From Anthoceros angustus (lineage: Eukaryota; Streptophyta; Anthocerotopsida; Anthocerotales; Anthocerotaceae): a stretch of DNA of 64,000 nucleotides. Under the pieces are notes generated by a model. The model had not been told where the DNA came from. It worked only from the letters and a program-made list of their open reading frames with translations, and searched no databases. Made by a program: the position numbers and the translations under genes. This document shows, piece by piece, positions 36,554 to 48,697 of this stretch. Numbering within the stretch: position 1 is the stretch's first letter; each line of letters starts with the position of its first letter. The stretch lies in the NCBI GenBank assembly GCA_010909165.1, contig VJWM01000025.1, positions 1,736,001 through 1,800,000 of the forward strand. Reading direction: 5' to 3'.

Positions 36554-37369
36554 GAAAACTTCAACAATTGAGCAGATCTGAAGCCCTCGCTGCCAGATCT
36601 GCCACAATTGAGCCTCAAAAACTCACCAGCAAAACAAAGGCCTGGGGAAACTTCTTCCTTGCACCAAGAACAGAACACCTGCTGGTTGTGAAGCTTGCAA
36701 TCTCTTCCAAGAAAATGCACTGATCAAAGCATTCATCCAGCTCCCAGCTCAATTCGGAAGAAAAAGAGGGCCAAAAATCAGTGCTCCAAAGAAAAGCCTG
36801 CAGCAAGCCGCTGTGTCTTCACATGAGTTGCACACAATTCAGCTGACATGTGCACCGATCTTTCTCCGATATGTTGGCCGCTGCTGAGGCGATTCGGGCA
36901 CGCGGTGGCTGCTGCCGCCGCCAGCGTGCTATTCTGAGAGAATGTGTGCATTTCGCCAGTTACGCCACCCGCCCCGATATCGCGTTTCGCCACCACCGAC
37001 CCTACAGGACCGTTTACAGAAAAAGAACCGAGGAGGCGTGGGGAAGCGTGCGAGAGCAAAATGGCCGGCGGTGGACACTTGGCATTGGAGAGATCGGACG
37101 ATATTCCGGGGTGGTCATAACGGTCAACCGCCGCTCCGGCTCCACTACCTAATTCAACATTCAACCGGGGTTCATCTCCCGAGGCTACCAAAAGCACACT
37201 CTTGGTAAGAGTTTTGGGAAGAAAACAAACATTGTTGTAAGTTCTGATGTCTGTTACACAGCTAATCTCCATGTGAAGTTCCAGGGAGTTGGAAATCTAC
37301 CATAACCGCTCGGTAAAAAAAATTTGGAAACAAAGAACCACTGATATTGTTGTTGCACTTGTCCAGCAC
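36554..37369. other. Upstream region of the carrier gene
   Basis: Leader and promoter DNA. No other gene recognised. GC-rich near 36880-37140. Confidence 0.5.
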
Positions 37370-37715
37370 ATATCTGCTAGAGAGTTAAAACCAGCTCGTT
37401 AAAACCAACGCCGGGAACTTCCAACGAATTGGAACATCCTTGTTCCACATGACATGATGTCTGCTAGAGAGTTAAAACCAGCTCCGTGAATTTCAAGGAG
37501 TTGGAACATGGTTGTTCCACATTACATGATGTCTGAGAGTTAAAACCAGCTCCGTGAATTTCAAGGAGTTGGAACATCGTTGTTCCACCTTACATGATGT
37601 CTCCTAGAGAGTTAAAATCAGCTCCGTGAACTTCAAGGAGTTGGAACATTGTTGTTCCACATGATGATGTCTGCTAGATAGTTGAAACCAGCTCCAGCTC
37701 GGTGATCTGCAAGGA
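37370..37715. repeat. ~70-bp tandem repeat
   Basis: At least four copies sharing gagagttaaaaccagctccg and tcaaggagttggaacat, separated by tgttccac...catgatgtct. Spacing is 65-72 bases. Confidence 0.9.
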
Positions 37716-37938
37716 GACCACAGTGATATTTGCTACGTCGACGCACAGTGTAGCTAGTGTTCAACCTTGCGGGAACGCAACCTCCATTTTAACCGTGCCC
37801 GCCTTGGCCTTCAGTGGACGTGGAAGCGTCTCCTGTGGATCCAGTTACAAGTTTCAGGTAAACGATTCATTGAATGGCAACTCATCACAGGTGCTGTTCA
37901 AAAGAGCCTAGCAGTCTAGAGTGAAGCCCTGGATCTGG

Positions 37939-40900
37939 CTAACAGATGTATGTACCTTCGGGTGGTGGAGGGACCTGGAGTCCAGAGCTCGATGTTGGTG
38001 CCGGTTGCTGAGGGTTTCCCTGTGGGACGTTCCTCCCCATGCCTGGAGACAGTCGACAGCCAACAGCACAGTCAGTTTACACATATATATGGAGTTCGCC
38101 CGCACAAACTACTGCTCATCAGTCCACATACTGAGCTGAAAAAACGACTGGGGACATTGCGCTGTCAGGAAATGGAAATTTGGGGTTAGAATGGAAAGAA
38201 CGTACCTGGGCCAGGAGCATGGGCATGTTGCTCGCCATGAGCCGGGGGACCGGCTCCCCTTGCAGGAGGAGCCGCGGGGACGATGTCCAGAGCCTGGTAC
38301 AGTTCCAGCAACCTCATCGGGTACTTGTCGCGGAGTTCCATGTAGTCAGGCAGGCCAGAGAGGAGGCAGTCGCGGGCGTTGGGATCCAAAGCCACCACAA
38401 CGGCATCTTGGAGAACACGGGACTCGGCGTGCTTGGCAGCCTCCCAGATCCTGAGGGCGGTTTCCGGTCCCAAAATCCCCAGCAGATACTGCTCGCAGAT
38501 AGCTACGGCCGCGGGGAGTTCGTAGTCGTACGATGCCTTGAGCATGTGGGTGCCGTGGGTGTTGAGCAAGGCGGGGTCGATTGTCCCTGTGTGGGCGTAG
38601 CCGAGTAAACCTAGCACCACCGGGTGCATAACCTCATCAACAAGCTCTCTCACCTCGGGGATGGAGCTGACCAGCAAGGCGGTCCTGACGAATTCGGCGT
38701 GCGCCCTCTGCCGCCGAGACATGGCCAGCAGTAGTTAGGTTACATACAAACAACACAAGTGAGAAGACACAGGACTGAAATGAGAAGACACAGGACTGAA
38801 ATGGGAAGACACAGGACTGAAATGAGAAGACACGGGACTCGGGGAAGACACGGGACTCGGGGGAAGACACTGGACTCGGGGAAGACACTGGACTCGGGGA
38901 AGACACGGGACTCGGGGAAGACACGGGACTCGGGGAAGACACGGGACTGGGGGAAGACACAGGACTCTGGGAAGCTGGAGGTAGATGGAGGTAGGTGGCG
39001 GTACAACACGCGTGAGAACACACGAGACTGTTTAAAATTTGAACGGCGGAAGGAGGTACGCACGCAGCAACGTTAACACATGTCAGAAAACACAGGACTG
39101 AAATGTGACTGGGAGGAATGAGTCACCACTTACCAGGACGTCTCTCTGGGCGCGAGAGAGGGAGCCGTCTCCTGAGCCGACGGGAAGATGCGAAGTTGGT
39201 GCCAAAAACATCTCTCTAACCACTGGAGCATAGTGGCGTTGCAAAATCGCCAGTCGCTGGGTTTCGGTACCTGCACTCCTCATTCTAGCATCCAGCACTT
39301 GGATATACTCGGCCTGAGTGAGTCCGGCAGCAGACGCTGAGAAGTAGTCCATGGCATAGAGCTGCTGCACTCGTTCCAGTAGTTCCGCATGGGGATGAGC
39401 ATGGGCACCAGCCGGCAATCCCATGGGAGCAGCCGGTCTAGGAGGCGGCGGTGTCGGAGGCCTGGGAAGAGGAGCAGGTCTGGGAACCGACAAGGGACCG
39501 AGTCCTGGATCAAATTCATCCGGGGCGCTGCTGGCGCCGGCATCGCTAGGGTCCTGATGCGGAGGCTGACGAGGAGGTTGTGCATGCGGAAAAGGAGAAG
39601 GAAAAGGAGTTTGATCCTGATCCTGGTCCCGAGGAGGATCCATATCCTGCATTGCAACCCCAGGCGCGGCAGCATCAGGCCGAGCCGGCGCCTTCCGCTT
39701 GGATCGTGCCCTCGATACTGGCGGCGGGAAGAGCTGGAGCGTAGGAGGAGCTCGACCGGGTACACCTGGTCTTGGATCCGCCTGCTGCTGCTGCAATCCA
39801 CCCAGAGTGCCTGGCCCAACGTCCCGGAACTGGTATGCAACCCCATTTCCCCCCTGTGGTTGTGGCTGGCTGCTCATGCCGCTGGTGCCATCGGCACTGG
39901 CCCATGAGTAGGTGTTGCCAGTGGCTGGTGCATCCTGACGAGCTCTGCTGCGATGTGCTCTCCGACCTGCTCGGGATGATGGGCCGTTGACGCTAGCGAA
40001 AGTTCCGTCGGGATTGCGGAGGCGCGGTGTCGATGTTCCACCTCCTCCCCCTCTTCGTCCTCGCCGACTCCGTGGCTGGGTAGCCTGTGCCTGCCCCGCC
40101 TGCTCTTCACCCTGACCCTGCTGTGCCTGCTGTGCTTCCTGTCCTTGTGCTTGGGGCGGGTCATGAAGCATCTGAGCAAAGTGGGCCCGAGCCTGACTGG
40201 CCACCCAAGACCGACGAGCCCTTCTCCGACTCCGCCGCTCTTCTTCGCACTCCACCTGAGCCAGTTGATCCTGCATGGCCGGCCCATAGCCATGGGCATC
40301 GCCATTCTCCTCCCTGTAAGTGGATGTCCGCACAGAATCATGGCAAGTGAGAGGAGCCACTCCCGTCCGGAGATGCTTGGCTGCAGGCTTAGCTGTGGAG
40401 CTGGAGCTGGGGGGCAAAGTGGCCATGGGGTCATGAGGAATGGTATGGGGAAGGAAAGGAATGGGTGGTGGAGGGGAAGGCATGGGGGAGGCAGAGGAAT
40501 CGGCATGGTAGCTGGGACTGGGCTGCTGGGCAGCAGCAGATGCACATGCAGCAACGAAAGCCCTGGACAAAGCTATTAGATGGTCCAGGATCGCCTGAGT
40601 CTGGGCAGGAGGCACGGGAACAGCTGGTGGCTGGGGAAGGGGATATTGGCTACGGGGAACATGAAGCTGTTGGCCAGCTTGGGGAATTGGGACAAGTGGG
40701 TGAAGCTGGTGGTGTGGGATTGGGTGAAGAGGGCGGAATGGAACAACTGGGTGGCATGGAACAACTAGGTGTGGAAGTGGAACTCGGCAGGGAATGTGGG
40801 GGATGTGGGGGATGTGGGGGATGTGGGGAACCTGGGGAATGTCGGGGATGCGAGGGATGTGGGGAATGTAAGGGATGTGGGGAATGTGGGGAAGAGGCTC

Positions 40901-41779
40901 GGGCATGGGAGCGGGAGTGGTGCCATTAGAATTCAAAGGGAAAGTGATCTCACCATCCGGCCCCCACCTCAGGGTAGGCCTGGGACGCCCGGGACCTCGG
41001 ACAAGAGGAAGAGTAAGATCCAGAGGTGGGATCGGTGGGTACAGCTCGTTGGCTCGGGCTCGGGCTTCGGGTGAGTAACGGGCTTGGGATTCGGCTGCAA
41101 AAAGGGCTCTGGCCCTGTTCGCAGCTGCCGTCACTCGGGCCAGTAGCTCGGAAGCTGGCATGGGGTGATATGCTGGGGCCACATGCTCAGGTGGAGGGTC
41201 TGGGAGCTGGTAAGACGGTAGCAGATGAAGAGGAAGGAGGTGATGCTGGGGAGGCGGGTGGAAATGGGGAGGAAGCTGCTCATGATGAAGAGGTGGCAAC
41301 ACATGAGGGGGAGGAAGAAATTGGTGAGGTGGAGGATCTGCTGGGAGGTGATAAGACGGTTGCAGATGAGCAGGGGGCAGGTCATGCTGGGGAGGCGGGT
41401 AGAAGTATTCTGCAGGCAGCTGATGATCAAGAGGAGGTAATAGATGCGGGGGAAGGAGTGGAGGAGGAGCAAGGGGAACAGGTGCAACGGGGATAAGAGG
41501 AATGGGTTCTTGGTCCAGATCATCTTCTACTTGTAGATCTTCTAGATCCGGAGTCCAATATGGTGGGGGAGGAGGAGGCATGACATGGCTAGGGGGGCCG
41601 CGGCGAATCTCGGGTATAGGGAATATGGTGCTCGGGGAGGTAGGGTCACGGGGACCTTGATTCTCGTTGCGAATGGAGTACGGGAACTGTGACTCGTCGA
41701 CGTCGCCGTCGTAGCCACCGCTAGCACCACCGCCGCTGCCACTGACTCCGGGGTTAATATCATCTTGACCAGACCCCAT
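37939..41779 (-). CDS. Proline-rich protein with C-terminal BTB/BACK-like region
   Basis: Three exons on the minus strand: 39134-41779, 38206-38707, 37939-38042; about 1083 residues. The first 880 residues are low complexity: repeats of PPHLLPP and IPHIPHIPR type, then Arg- and Gln-rich stretches and further Pro-rich sequence. Exon 2 encodes a helical region resembling the second half of a BTB fold and the start of [40 protein letters not shown] and [18 protein letters not shown]. The first BTB half (D-x-x-F-x-V, A-H-R) is absent. The tail ends [10 protein letters not shown]. Junctions are GT-AG and in phase. Start ATG 41779 follows a plausible 5' UTR acceptor (tgcag/gcctc). If real it may be a CUL3-type adaptor or scaffold, but loss of the dimer half argues against normal adaptor function. 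Confidence 0.62.
38755..38965. repeat. Intronic minisatellite (gaagacacgggactcgg)
   Basis: About four 22-base units (gaagacacaggactgaaatg) followed by about eight 17-20-base units, all inside intron 1 of the BTB-like gene. Confidence 0.92.
40793..40905 (-). repeat. 9-bp repeat in coding exon (Ile-Pro-His)
   Basis: Runs of gggggatgt, with ggaatgt and agggatgt variants. On the coding strand they give IPHIPHIPR-type repeats of the proline-rich protein. Confidence 0.85.
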
Positions 41780-41864
41780 GCTGCCTTCCCCTTGAGGCCT
41801 GCATAGCGCCACGCCCAGTTAGCCATCAACACAAATACACCCAAATACAATCCTCTCCAAACCA

Positions 41865-42118
41865 AGACTTGCACAACATATCCACCTCTCCCACACCAAA
41901 ACTTGCAAAACCACCCAACATATCCACACCCTCCTCCCCACACCACCAAAACTTGCAAAACCACCCAACACATTCCACACTCTCCTCCCCACACCAAGAC
42001 ATCCAAAACCACCCAACACATCCACCCTCCATCCCACACCAAGACATGCCAAACCACCCAACATATCCACCCTCTCCATCCCACACCAAGACATGCCAAA
42101 CCACCCAACATATCCAGA
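41865..42118. repeat. ~47-bp minisatellite
   Basis: Five to six copies sharing ccacaccaagacatgccaaa and ccacccaacatatcca. It lies just 5' of the BTB-like gene. Open frames across it are repeat artefacts. Confidence 0.92.
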
Positions 42119-42454
42119 GTCTCCTATAGAAACCCAAGACTTGCAAAACCAGAACTTGAATAAACCCTCAGTCCGGCGCATCAACAAGTGCTAGGCGCGC
42201 ATGCTCCAACGCGTCGCATAAGTTTGCAGCAAGGAACAAACCCAACACCTCCTTCTGGGCAGGAGCTCACGTACCTTGCAGTGCGTTGTAAGCGAGCCGC
42301 CCTTGAACGACTTCAGCAGCTGCCGCAGCTTAGCCTACGGGTGCCTCTCCTGCAAGCACGAAATAAACCAAGCAATGTTCAGCAAGAGCTGCGGACCTAT
42401 GATGCATATATAGCCTGGCTTGCCGAAAGAACGATTTGATCGAGCAGCACAACG

Positions 42455-43505
42455 AGAGCACGAGAGGGGCAGGGTGGAGGTCCTCGCCTGGACCAGATCG
42501 TTGTGGCTCACAAGCCGCTGCTAGCCTGGCTAGCAGACGAGAAGCTGCAGTAGAGCTACGAGGAGCTCGGAGGATCGCCCACGGGAGCTGAGTGGAGGAT
42601 CGAGACAGCTGCAGTAACGACCGAGAGCAAGCAGATCTACGCGGAGGAGCTCGAGAGCAAGCGGAACTCGGAGGAGGAACAAGCACGAGCTCGAGAGCAA
42701 GTAGAACTCGGAGGAGGGGCAAGCAGGAGCTCGAGAGCAAGTAGAACTCGGAGGAGGAGCAAGCAGGAGCTCGAGAGCAAGCAGAACTCGGGGGAGGAGC
42801 AAGCAAGAGCTCGAAGTAGCAAGCCGCTGGAGCTAGGAGGAGCTCGAAGGAGCAAGCAGAACTCGACGGAGGAGCAAGCAGACCTCGGAGGAGCTCGGAG
42901 GAGAAAGCAGGAGCAAGCGCCAGGAGCTCGGAGGAGGAGAAGAGACTGGAGCTGCACGAAGGCAAGAGCGGAACGCAAGAATGAGAAAGGAGGAGGGAGT
43001 GGGGCTGATAAAGGCCGACTCCCGCCTTGCCATTGGCCAGGGGCAGGGGCCCGGCGCCAGAGCGCTGCAGGTACAAGCTCAGGGCGAGCCGAGGCAGAGC
43101 CCGAGACAGAGGCAGCTGCCAGCGGTTGAAGAGTCCGGACAGCGTGAGGGGGAGCCTGAGCAGTAGCTCTTCTTCCAGAACTCTTCATGGACTCCCAGGC
43201 CGGCTGCTAATTCCCCAGCGACCAATCCCGCTCCGCCTGGCTTCGCCATCCTTCTTCTTCCCTTTATCTAACCCACGCAACCTATGTAAACATAACCATT
43301 ATTTATCCAACTCTCCGCTGAGTACAGCACTGCGAGTGCTCTGCCATGGTCAGCGTCCTCTCCCTCATCTGCCTCCACTGCACCCAGCTGGTAAACGTCA
43401 TCTCAACTGCACTCCCGTATTAACTTCTAGGGCTCCGCGTTCTGACAGCGTAAACGTCTCCTACATGCATTCATTCATTTCCTTGCGAGCCGGCTGACAT
43501 CGATA
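42455..43505. repeat. 1.05-kb tandem duplication, copy 1
   Basis: Nearly identical to 43529-44580, offset about 1075. Inside it, 42640-42800 is a 40-base minisatellite (gagctcgagagcaagtagaa) of about four units. The copies differ by a few one- to several-base indels. No gene recognised. Confidence 0.93.
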
Positions 43506-43528
43506 CCGTATTCAATACTCGCTTACCA

Positions 43529-44580
43529 CAGAGCACGAGAGGGGCAGGGTGGAGGTCCTCGCCTGGACCAGATCGTTGTGGCTCACAAGCCGCTGCTAGC
43601 CTGGCTAGCAGACGAGAAGCTGCAGTAGAGCTACGAGGAGCTCGGAGGATCGCCCACGGGAGCTGAGTGGAGGATCGAGACAGCTGCAGTAACGACCGAG
43701 AGCAAGCAGATCTACGCGGAGGAGCCTCGAGAGCAAGCGGAACTCGGAGGAGGAACAAGCACGAGCTCGAGAGCAAGTAGAACTCGGAGGAGGGGCAAGC
43801 AGGAGCTCGAGAGCAAGTAGAACTCGGAGGAGGAGCAAGCAGGAGCCTCGAGCAAGCAGAACTCGGGGAGGAGCAAGCAAGAGCTCGAAGTAGCAAGCTG
43901 CTGGAGCTAGGAGGAGCTCGAAGGAGCAAGCAGAACTCGACGGAGGAGCAAGCAGACCTCGGAGGAGCTCGGAGGAGAAAGCAGGAGCAAGCGCCAGGAG
44001 CTCGGAGGAGGAGAAGAGACTGGAGCTGCACGAAGGCAAGAGCGGAACGCAAGAATGAGAAAGGAGGAGGGAGCGGTGGGGCTGATAAAGGCCGACTCCC
44101 GCCTTGCCATTGGCCAGGGGCAGGGGCCCGGCGCCAGAGCGCTGCAGGTACAAGCTCAGGGCGAGCCCGAGGCAGAGCCCGAGACAGAGGCAGCTGCCAG
44201 CGGTTGAAGAGTCCGGACAGCGTGAGGGGGAGCCTGAGCAGTAGCTCTTTCTTCCAGAACTCTTCATGGACTCCCAGGCCGGCTGCTAATTCCCCAGCGA
44301 CCAATCCCCGCTCCGCCTGGCTTCGCCATCCTTCTTCTTCCCTTTATCTAACCCACGCAACCTATGTAAACATAACCATTATTTATCCAACTCTCCGCTG
44401 AGTACAGCACTGCGAGTGCTCTGCCATGGTCAGCGTCCTCTCCCTCATCTGCCTCCACTGCACCCAGCTGGTAAACGTCATCTCAACTGCACTCCCGTAT
44501 TAACTTCTAGGGCTCCGCGTTCTGACAGCGTAAACGTCTCCTACATGCATTCATTCATTTCCTTGCGAGCCGGCTGACAT
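43529..44580. repeat. 1.05-kb tandem duplication, copy 2
   Basis: Second copy, followed by a different tail (ctgtacacactgtattctgc). Both copies end with a GC-poor segment containing cctttatctaacccacgcaa. Confidence 0.93.
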
Positions 44581-44739
44581 CGATACTGTACACACTGTAT
44601 TCTGCTTTCAATACTCGCGTAGCACCGACTGGGAGTGGGAGTCGTGTAGCACCGACTAGGACTTGCGTTATCACTTATCTACATAGGTATAAGTAACCGT
44701 ATATACATCTATACAACTGTTGGCGGCGTGCCCTAAGTG

Positions 44740-45375
44740 CACATTTTCAAAATCCGGGGCACTTCAATTTTCCCGGGCCCTAAGTGTGCCTTGAATTCCC
44801 TTTCCCGCGCCCCAAGTATGGCATATTTTCCCGGGCCTAGAGTTTTCTGGATTTTTTCATACACATGTCCAACTGAACGGCCAAAGGGGGCTTTGCAACT
44901 TTCTCGGGCCCAAAGTGCCCAACTAGGACTTACACCACTATCTCATCATCTATAGACCTATGTATATAAGACTGTGTATACTAAGTTATACGTATACATA
45001 TACACAATGACTCACGACATGTCCTAAGTGCACTTTTTCCAATGCCATCAGTGCACTTGGTTTCCCGCGGTCCTTGCTTTTCCCTTTTCCGTGCCCTCAA
45101 TGCGGCTAGTTAACGTTTTCCTTGGCCCAAAAGAGGTCTTCTCTTTCTTTTTCGTATCCAAATGGGTTGTGCATTGGTCCCAGGCACAGAGTGGGCCTGG
45201 CGTTCCCGGCCTAGTTTTATATTACAACTAACTTTGTGGGCTCAAAGTGAGCCTCACATTCTATACTTATGTTATGCAACCAGCTCCATGGGCCCAAAGT
45301 GGAAACAACATTCCCTTCTTTCATGCGTATATTATGCAAGCACTTTCATGTGCCCAAAGCAGGCCTCAAAGAATA
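44740..45375. repeat. Dispersed ~60-bp GGGCCCAAAGTG-type repeats
   Basis: The words gggcccaaagtg, gggccctaagtg and similar recur about every 60-80 bases, often followed by an antisymmetric ttctcgggcc. The same repeat returns at 47145-47335. No gene seen. Confidence 0.75.
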
Positions 45376-45910
45376 TGATATCCGTATGACTAACATATAT
45401 CATGTATCCATCAAATTCAGATCTATTCATAACATACCAAATTCTAACTTGTATCATATATTCACTAGTTATTACATAATACCAACAACATGATATATAT
45501 TATGTAGTTAATATATAAATAATATATAATAATCTATATATCTATATCTATCTTACATTTATTATACTTGTACTCACACGTGATAATAGTAACTTCAAAG
45601 CTCAAAAGTTACTCGATATTATACTGATAAAATAGCTTATTCAAAAAATATATTTTATATTATATTAATTAAATAAATTTTTTAATTGAGTTAATAAAAA
45701 AAGGATGAGTTCAAGGGTTAAAGTTTGCAACACAGTCAAAAACAAAAAGAAACATGAAACTAGATCCTATAATGTATATAAGTGAATTGATTTCTTGAAT
45801 TGACTTGTGGTAGTTCTGTTAACAATAGCTTCTTGTTGTATATGTATAAATATTCTCATAAAAAAATATCAATTGGACATGCCAATAGTTTCCATTAGTT
45901 GCGGCCTTGT
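45376..45910. other. Very AT-rich spacer
   Basis: Long runs of A and T with no genes. Lies between two tandem repeat arrays. Confidence 0.6.
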
Positions 45911-46330
45911 CCATTGGAAGGATCTTAATCATGGTCACTGAAATGAGTGAAACATTTGCTGGACGCCCTTTTGTTTGAGAAAGTTTATTTGCACATCTAC
46001 TTATTTACCATTGGAAGGATCATAATCATGGTCACTAGCATGAGTGAAACATTGTTGGATGCTCTTTTGTTTGAGAAAGTTTATTTGCACATCTACTTAT
46101 TTACCATTGGAAGGATCTTAATTATGGTCACTGAAATGAGTGAAACGTTGTTGCATGCCCTTTTGTTTGAGAAAGTTTATTTGCACATCTACTAATTTAC
46201 TATTGGAAGGATCTTAATCATGGTCACTGAAATGAGTGAAACGTTGTTGCATGCCCTTTTGTTTGAAAAAGTTTATCTACACATCTACTTATTTATCCGG
46301 CAACTTTCTCCATTTGGAGGATGCTAATCA
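45911..46330. repeat. ~97-bp satellite-like tandem array
   Basis: About 4.3 copies at near-regular spacing, sharing ccattggaaggatcttaatc, atggtcactgaaatgagtga and gtttgagaaagtttatttgc. One ORF runs through the array only because the unit lacks stops in one frame. Confidence 0.95.
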
Positions 46331-46699
46331 TGGTCATTGGAAATGAATCAAACACTTGTTGGATGCCTTTTTGTAAATTGCAAAAGATTACATGCTCGTC
46401 TACATATTTGTCCAAGAACCTTACTTTTTAGTCTAACAAGTTTATGATGTGACAAAATTTAAATTTAAATTTCTTTTTCTCTCCTAAGTTACAAAAAGTA
46501 ACCTAGGCAAAAGTTATTTTTACTCTTTGAGTTTGACTAAGTGTGAAGAAAAAATCAGTATTAAAAAAAAAATCCAAATGTCTCAATTGATCGGTCTATG
46601 TCTTAGGTTCTTGGTTGATGTTCACATAAGGACAAGTCAACACACCAAACGACTTTGCAAAAATAATTAGAAAGAGCCCCCTAAGTGGCTTACGAGAGG

Positions 46700-46820
46700 G
46701 CGCTTAAAAGTGCCTTAAGTACAAGAGGCCTCCTAGAAGCTTCAAAGTGCCTTAAGTACAAGAGGCCACCTAGAAGCTTCAAAGTGCCTTAAGGACAAGA
46801 GGCCACCTAGAAACGCCTTA
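46700..46820. repeat. 37-bp tandem repeat
   Basis: Three to four copies of aaagtgccttaagtacaaga followed by ggccacctagaagcttc. Confidence 0.93.
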
Positions 46821-47144
46821 TTACAAGTGGGCACGTTTAAGGGCCTTGCACCAGGGCGGCCTTGAAAGGGCGTGTTCTCGTGCGGGAGGTAGAGATGTAC
46901 CAGTGAGGGGTCCCAAAGAGGCCTACTGCGGGCCGGATATCACAGCTATGGAGAAAAGGGATCCCGAAGAGCTTCACAAGTGGCAAAGATGCTGCTATGA
47001 TCCGCTCCGCCTACTCTTCAAATGTCCTTGATGCTTGGCTTCGAACCCCAGTTGCAATCAATGGGCTGAAACGTTACATCACCAAGGGGGCTGCAATTGA
47101 GACAACGACATTTGAGATTCGCGCTCTCGTTCTTTCATGTCTAT

Positions 47145-47335
47145 GTCTAGGTGGGCCCAAGCTGGGTTATGCAACCTTCTCGGGCCCAAAGTGGGTTATG
47201 CAACCTCGAAGTGTTAGACTTGCGTTCTCGTTCTTTCATGTACATCTATGTTCAACTGGGCCCAAAGTGGGTCATGCAGCCTTCTCAAGCCCAAAATAGC
47301 TCATGCGGCCTTCTCGGGCCCAAAATGGGTTGTGC
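47145..47335. repeat. GGGCCCAAAGTGGGTTATGCA-type repeat
   Basis: Four copies of ttctcgggcccaaagtgggt or close variants with tatgcaacct. Related to 44740-45375. Confidence 0.85.
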
Positions 47336-47944
47336 AACCTCGAAGATTACGCGTTCCGCTTCTTTCACACCTACGGATGCTTAGGGTTCCTTTCCTTGAA
47401 ATTTCTTTAAATTTCATTACTATGTTGTGGAACCTTAGCATTCCCCCTTCTTTCATACATGCATTGTGAAACCTTCTCGTTTCCACTCTTTCATTCATAC
47501 CCTATTCTTTTCTAGCTGTTCTTTCATCTCTATGTTATGCAACCCTAATTCATGTTCCCATTTTTTGTGTCATACCTATGAAATTGTGTTAGCATTCTTT
47601 CAGCTCTTAGTTGTATAAATTTCATGTTAGTTATGGAAGTACAATTTCATAACACACCATTTTGTTATGAACATAAAAATAGAGCAATCTTTATTGAAAG
47701 AGGAGAGATGGGTAAGCTCATCTACCATAAGACACCATAGGGAAAGCCCAAGAGTCACAAGTTATGCTATTTATTGGATGAAGAAATTTTCTAATCATAT
47801 CCTACCAACCTGTCACTTTGTATCATATATTTATTATTCATTGCATATTATGTATAATTTTATATCCTATATATTGATATGTATATATATTACATATATG
47901 CAATTCTTATACCATCACTCAGTATGAAATACTTATGTCTTAAT

Positions 47945-48697
47945 GATAATTATCACAATATAACACATTCACTTCGATCATCTCCGCTTGGCTGGTGGAA
48001 TACTTTTCAGGGAAAAGAAACCAATGCTTTGAAGTCATTTCTCAACGTTTCAACCTCATTCCTATGCAGACTTCTGGTGGCTGACTCTATGCCGCAAGAG
48101 TTTCATAAAAGTGCTGCAAAGTATCAAGTTATATCTGCTCTCCATTCTCGTATCCTAAGGCTGGTTTGGAAAAGCCCAGGCGTGCTAGAACGATATAGGT
48201 GCGCTCTCTGGCAAATACTACGCACTACTCTTTCAAACGCGGACAGATGGAATGGTTTCTTTGAAGCTATGGGCTGCCCCTCCTGCACTATTTGCGGCTT
48301 GGGACAAGAGCTTACCAGTGAGCATATCTTTTACAGCTGCCCCCTTGCACAAAAAGTCTGGTTGCAGATCCTCTCATGGATTCGTAAGATCATGAAGGAC
48401 ATGAATCTAATTATATCTAAGTTCATTGTGCTCTTTAGATTAGATGGTGATTTTGGAAAAGCCTGGCTATCAAAACAACTGTGGCGAGCGCTTCAGGCCA
48501 CTACCATTCATGTCCTTTGGGTCCACTGGACGGCCGTGATTTTCAAGGGAGATGATCCTGCAATGTGCTACAAGCTGCTCTGCCAAATTTGGGCGTCTGT
48601 ACTTTTCACTGCTATTGGATTGCTTAGGGATGATCCGAAGCGATTCAAATCGAGGGATTCATGGCAAAACACTGGTCTCTTGATTTCTCTCCCCTAG
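47945..48697 (+). mobile_element. 3' fragment of a LINE (zf-RVT domain)
   Basis: An open frame ending at 48697 encodes the zinc-binding region found after plant non-LTR reverse transcriptases: YQVISALHSRILRLVWKSPG, YRCALWQILRTTLSNADRW, then CPSCTICGLGQ and SEHIFYSCPLAQKVW (C-X2-C ... H-X4-C). The reverse transcriptase core and endonuclease are absent upstream. It is a 5'-truncated remnant with an intact partial frame. Confidence 0.85.

Noticed and set aside
39389-41496. Plus-strand open frames opposite the proline-rich gene
   Set aside because: Antisense shadows of a GC-rich low-complexity exon. The minus frame is longer and splices into a domain-bearing exon.
41819-42187. Trp/Gly/Val-rich minus-strand frames and matching plus-strand frames
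   Set aside because: They come from the 47-bp minisatellite, whose unit lacks stops in several frames.
42330-44304. Long minus-strand open frames rich in Leu, Ser, Ala and Pro
   Set aside because: They run through the 40-bp minisatellite and the 1.05-kb duplication, open frames exist on both strands and no family motif is present.
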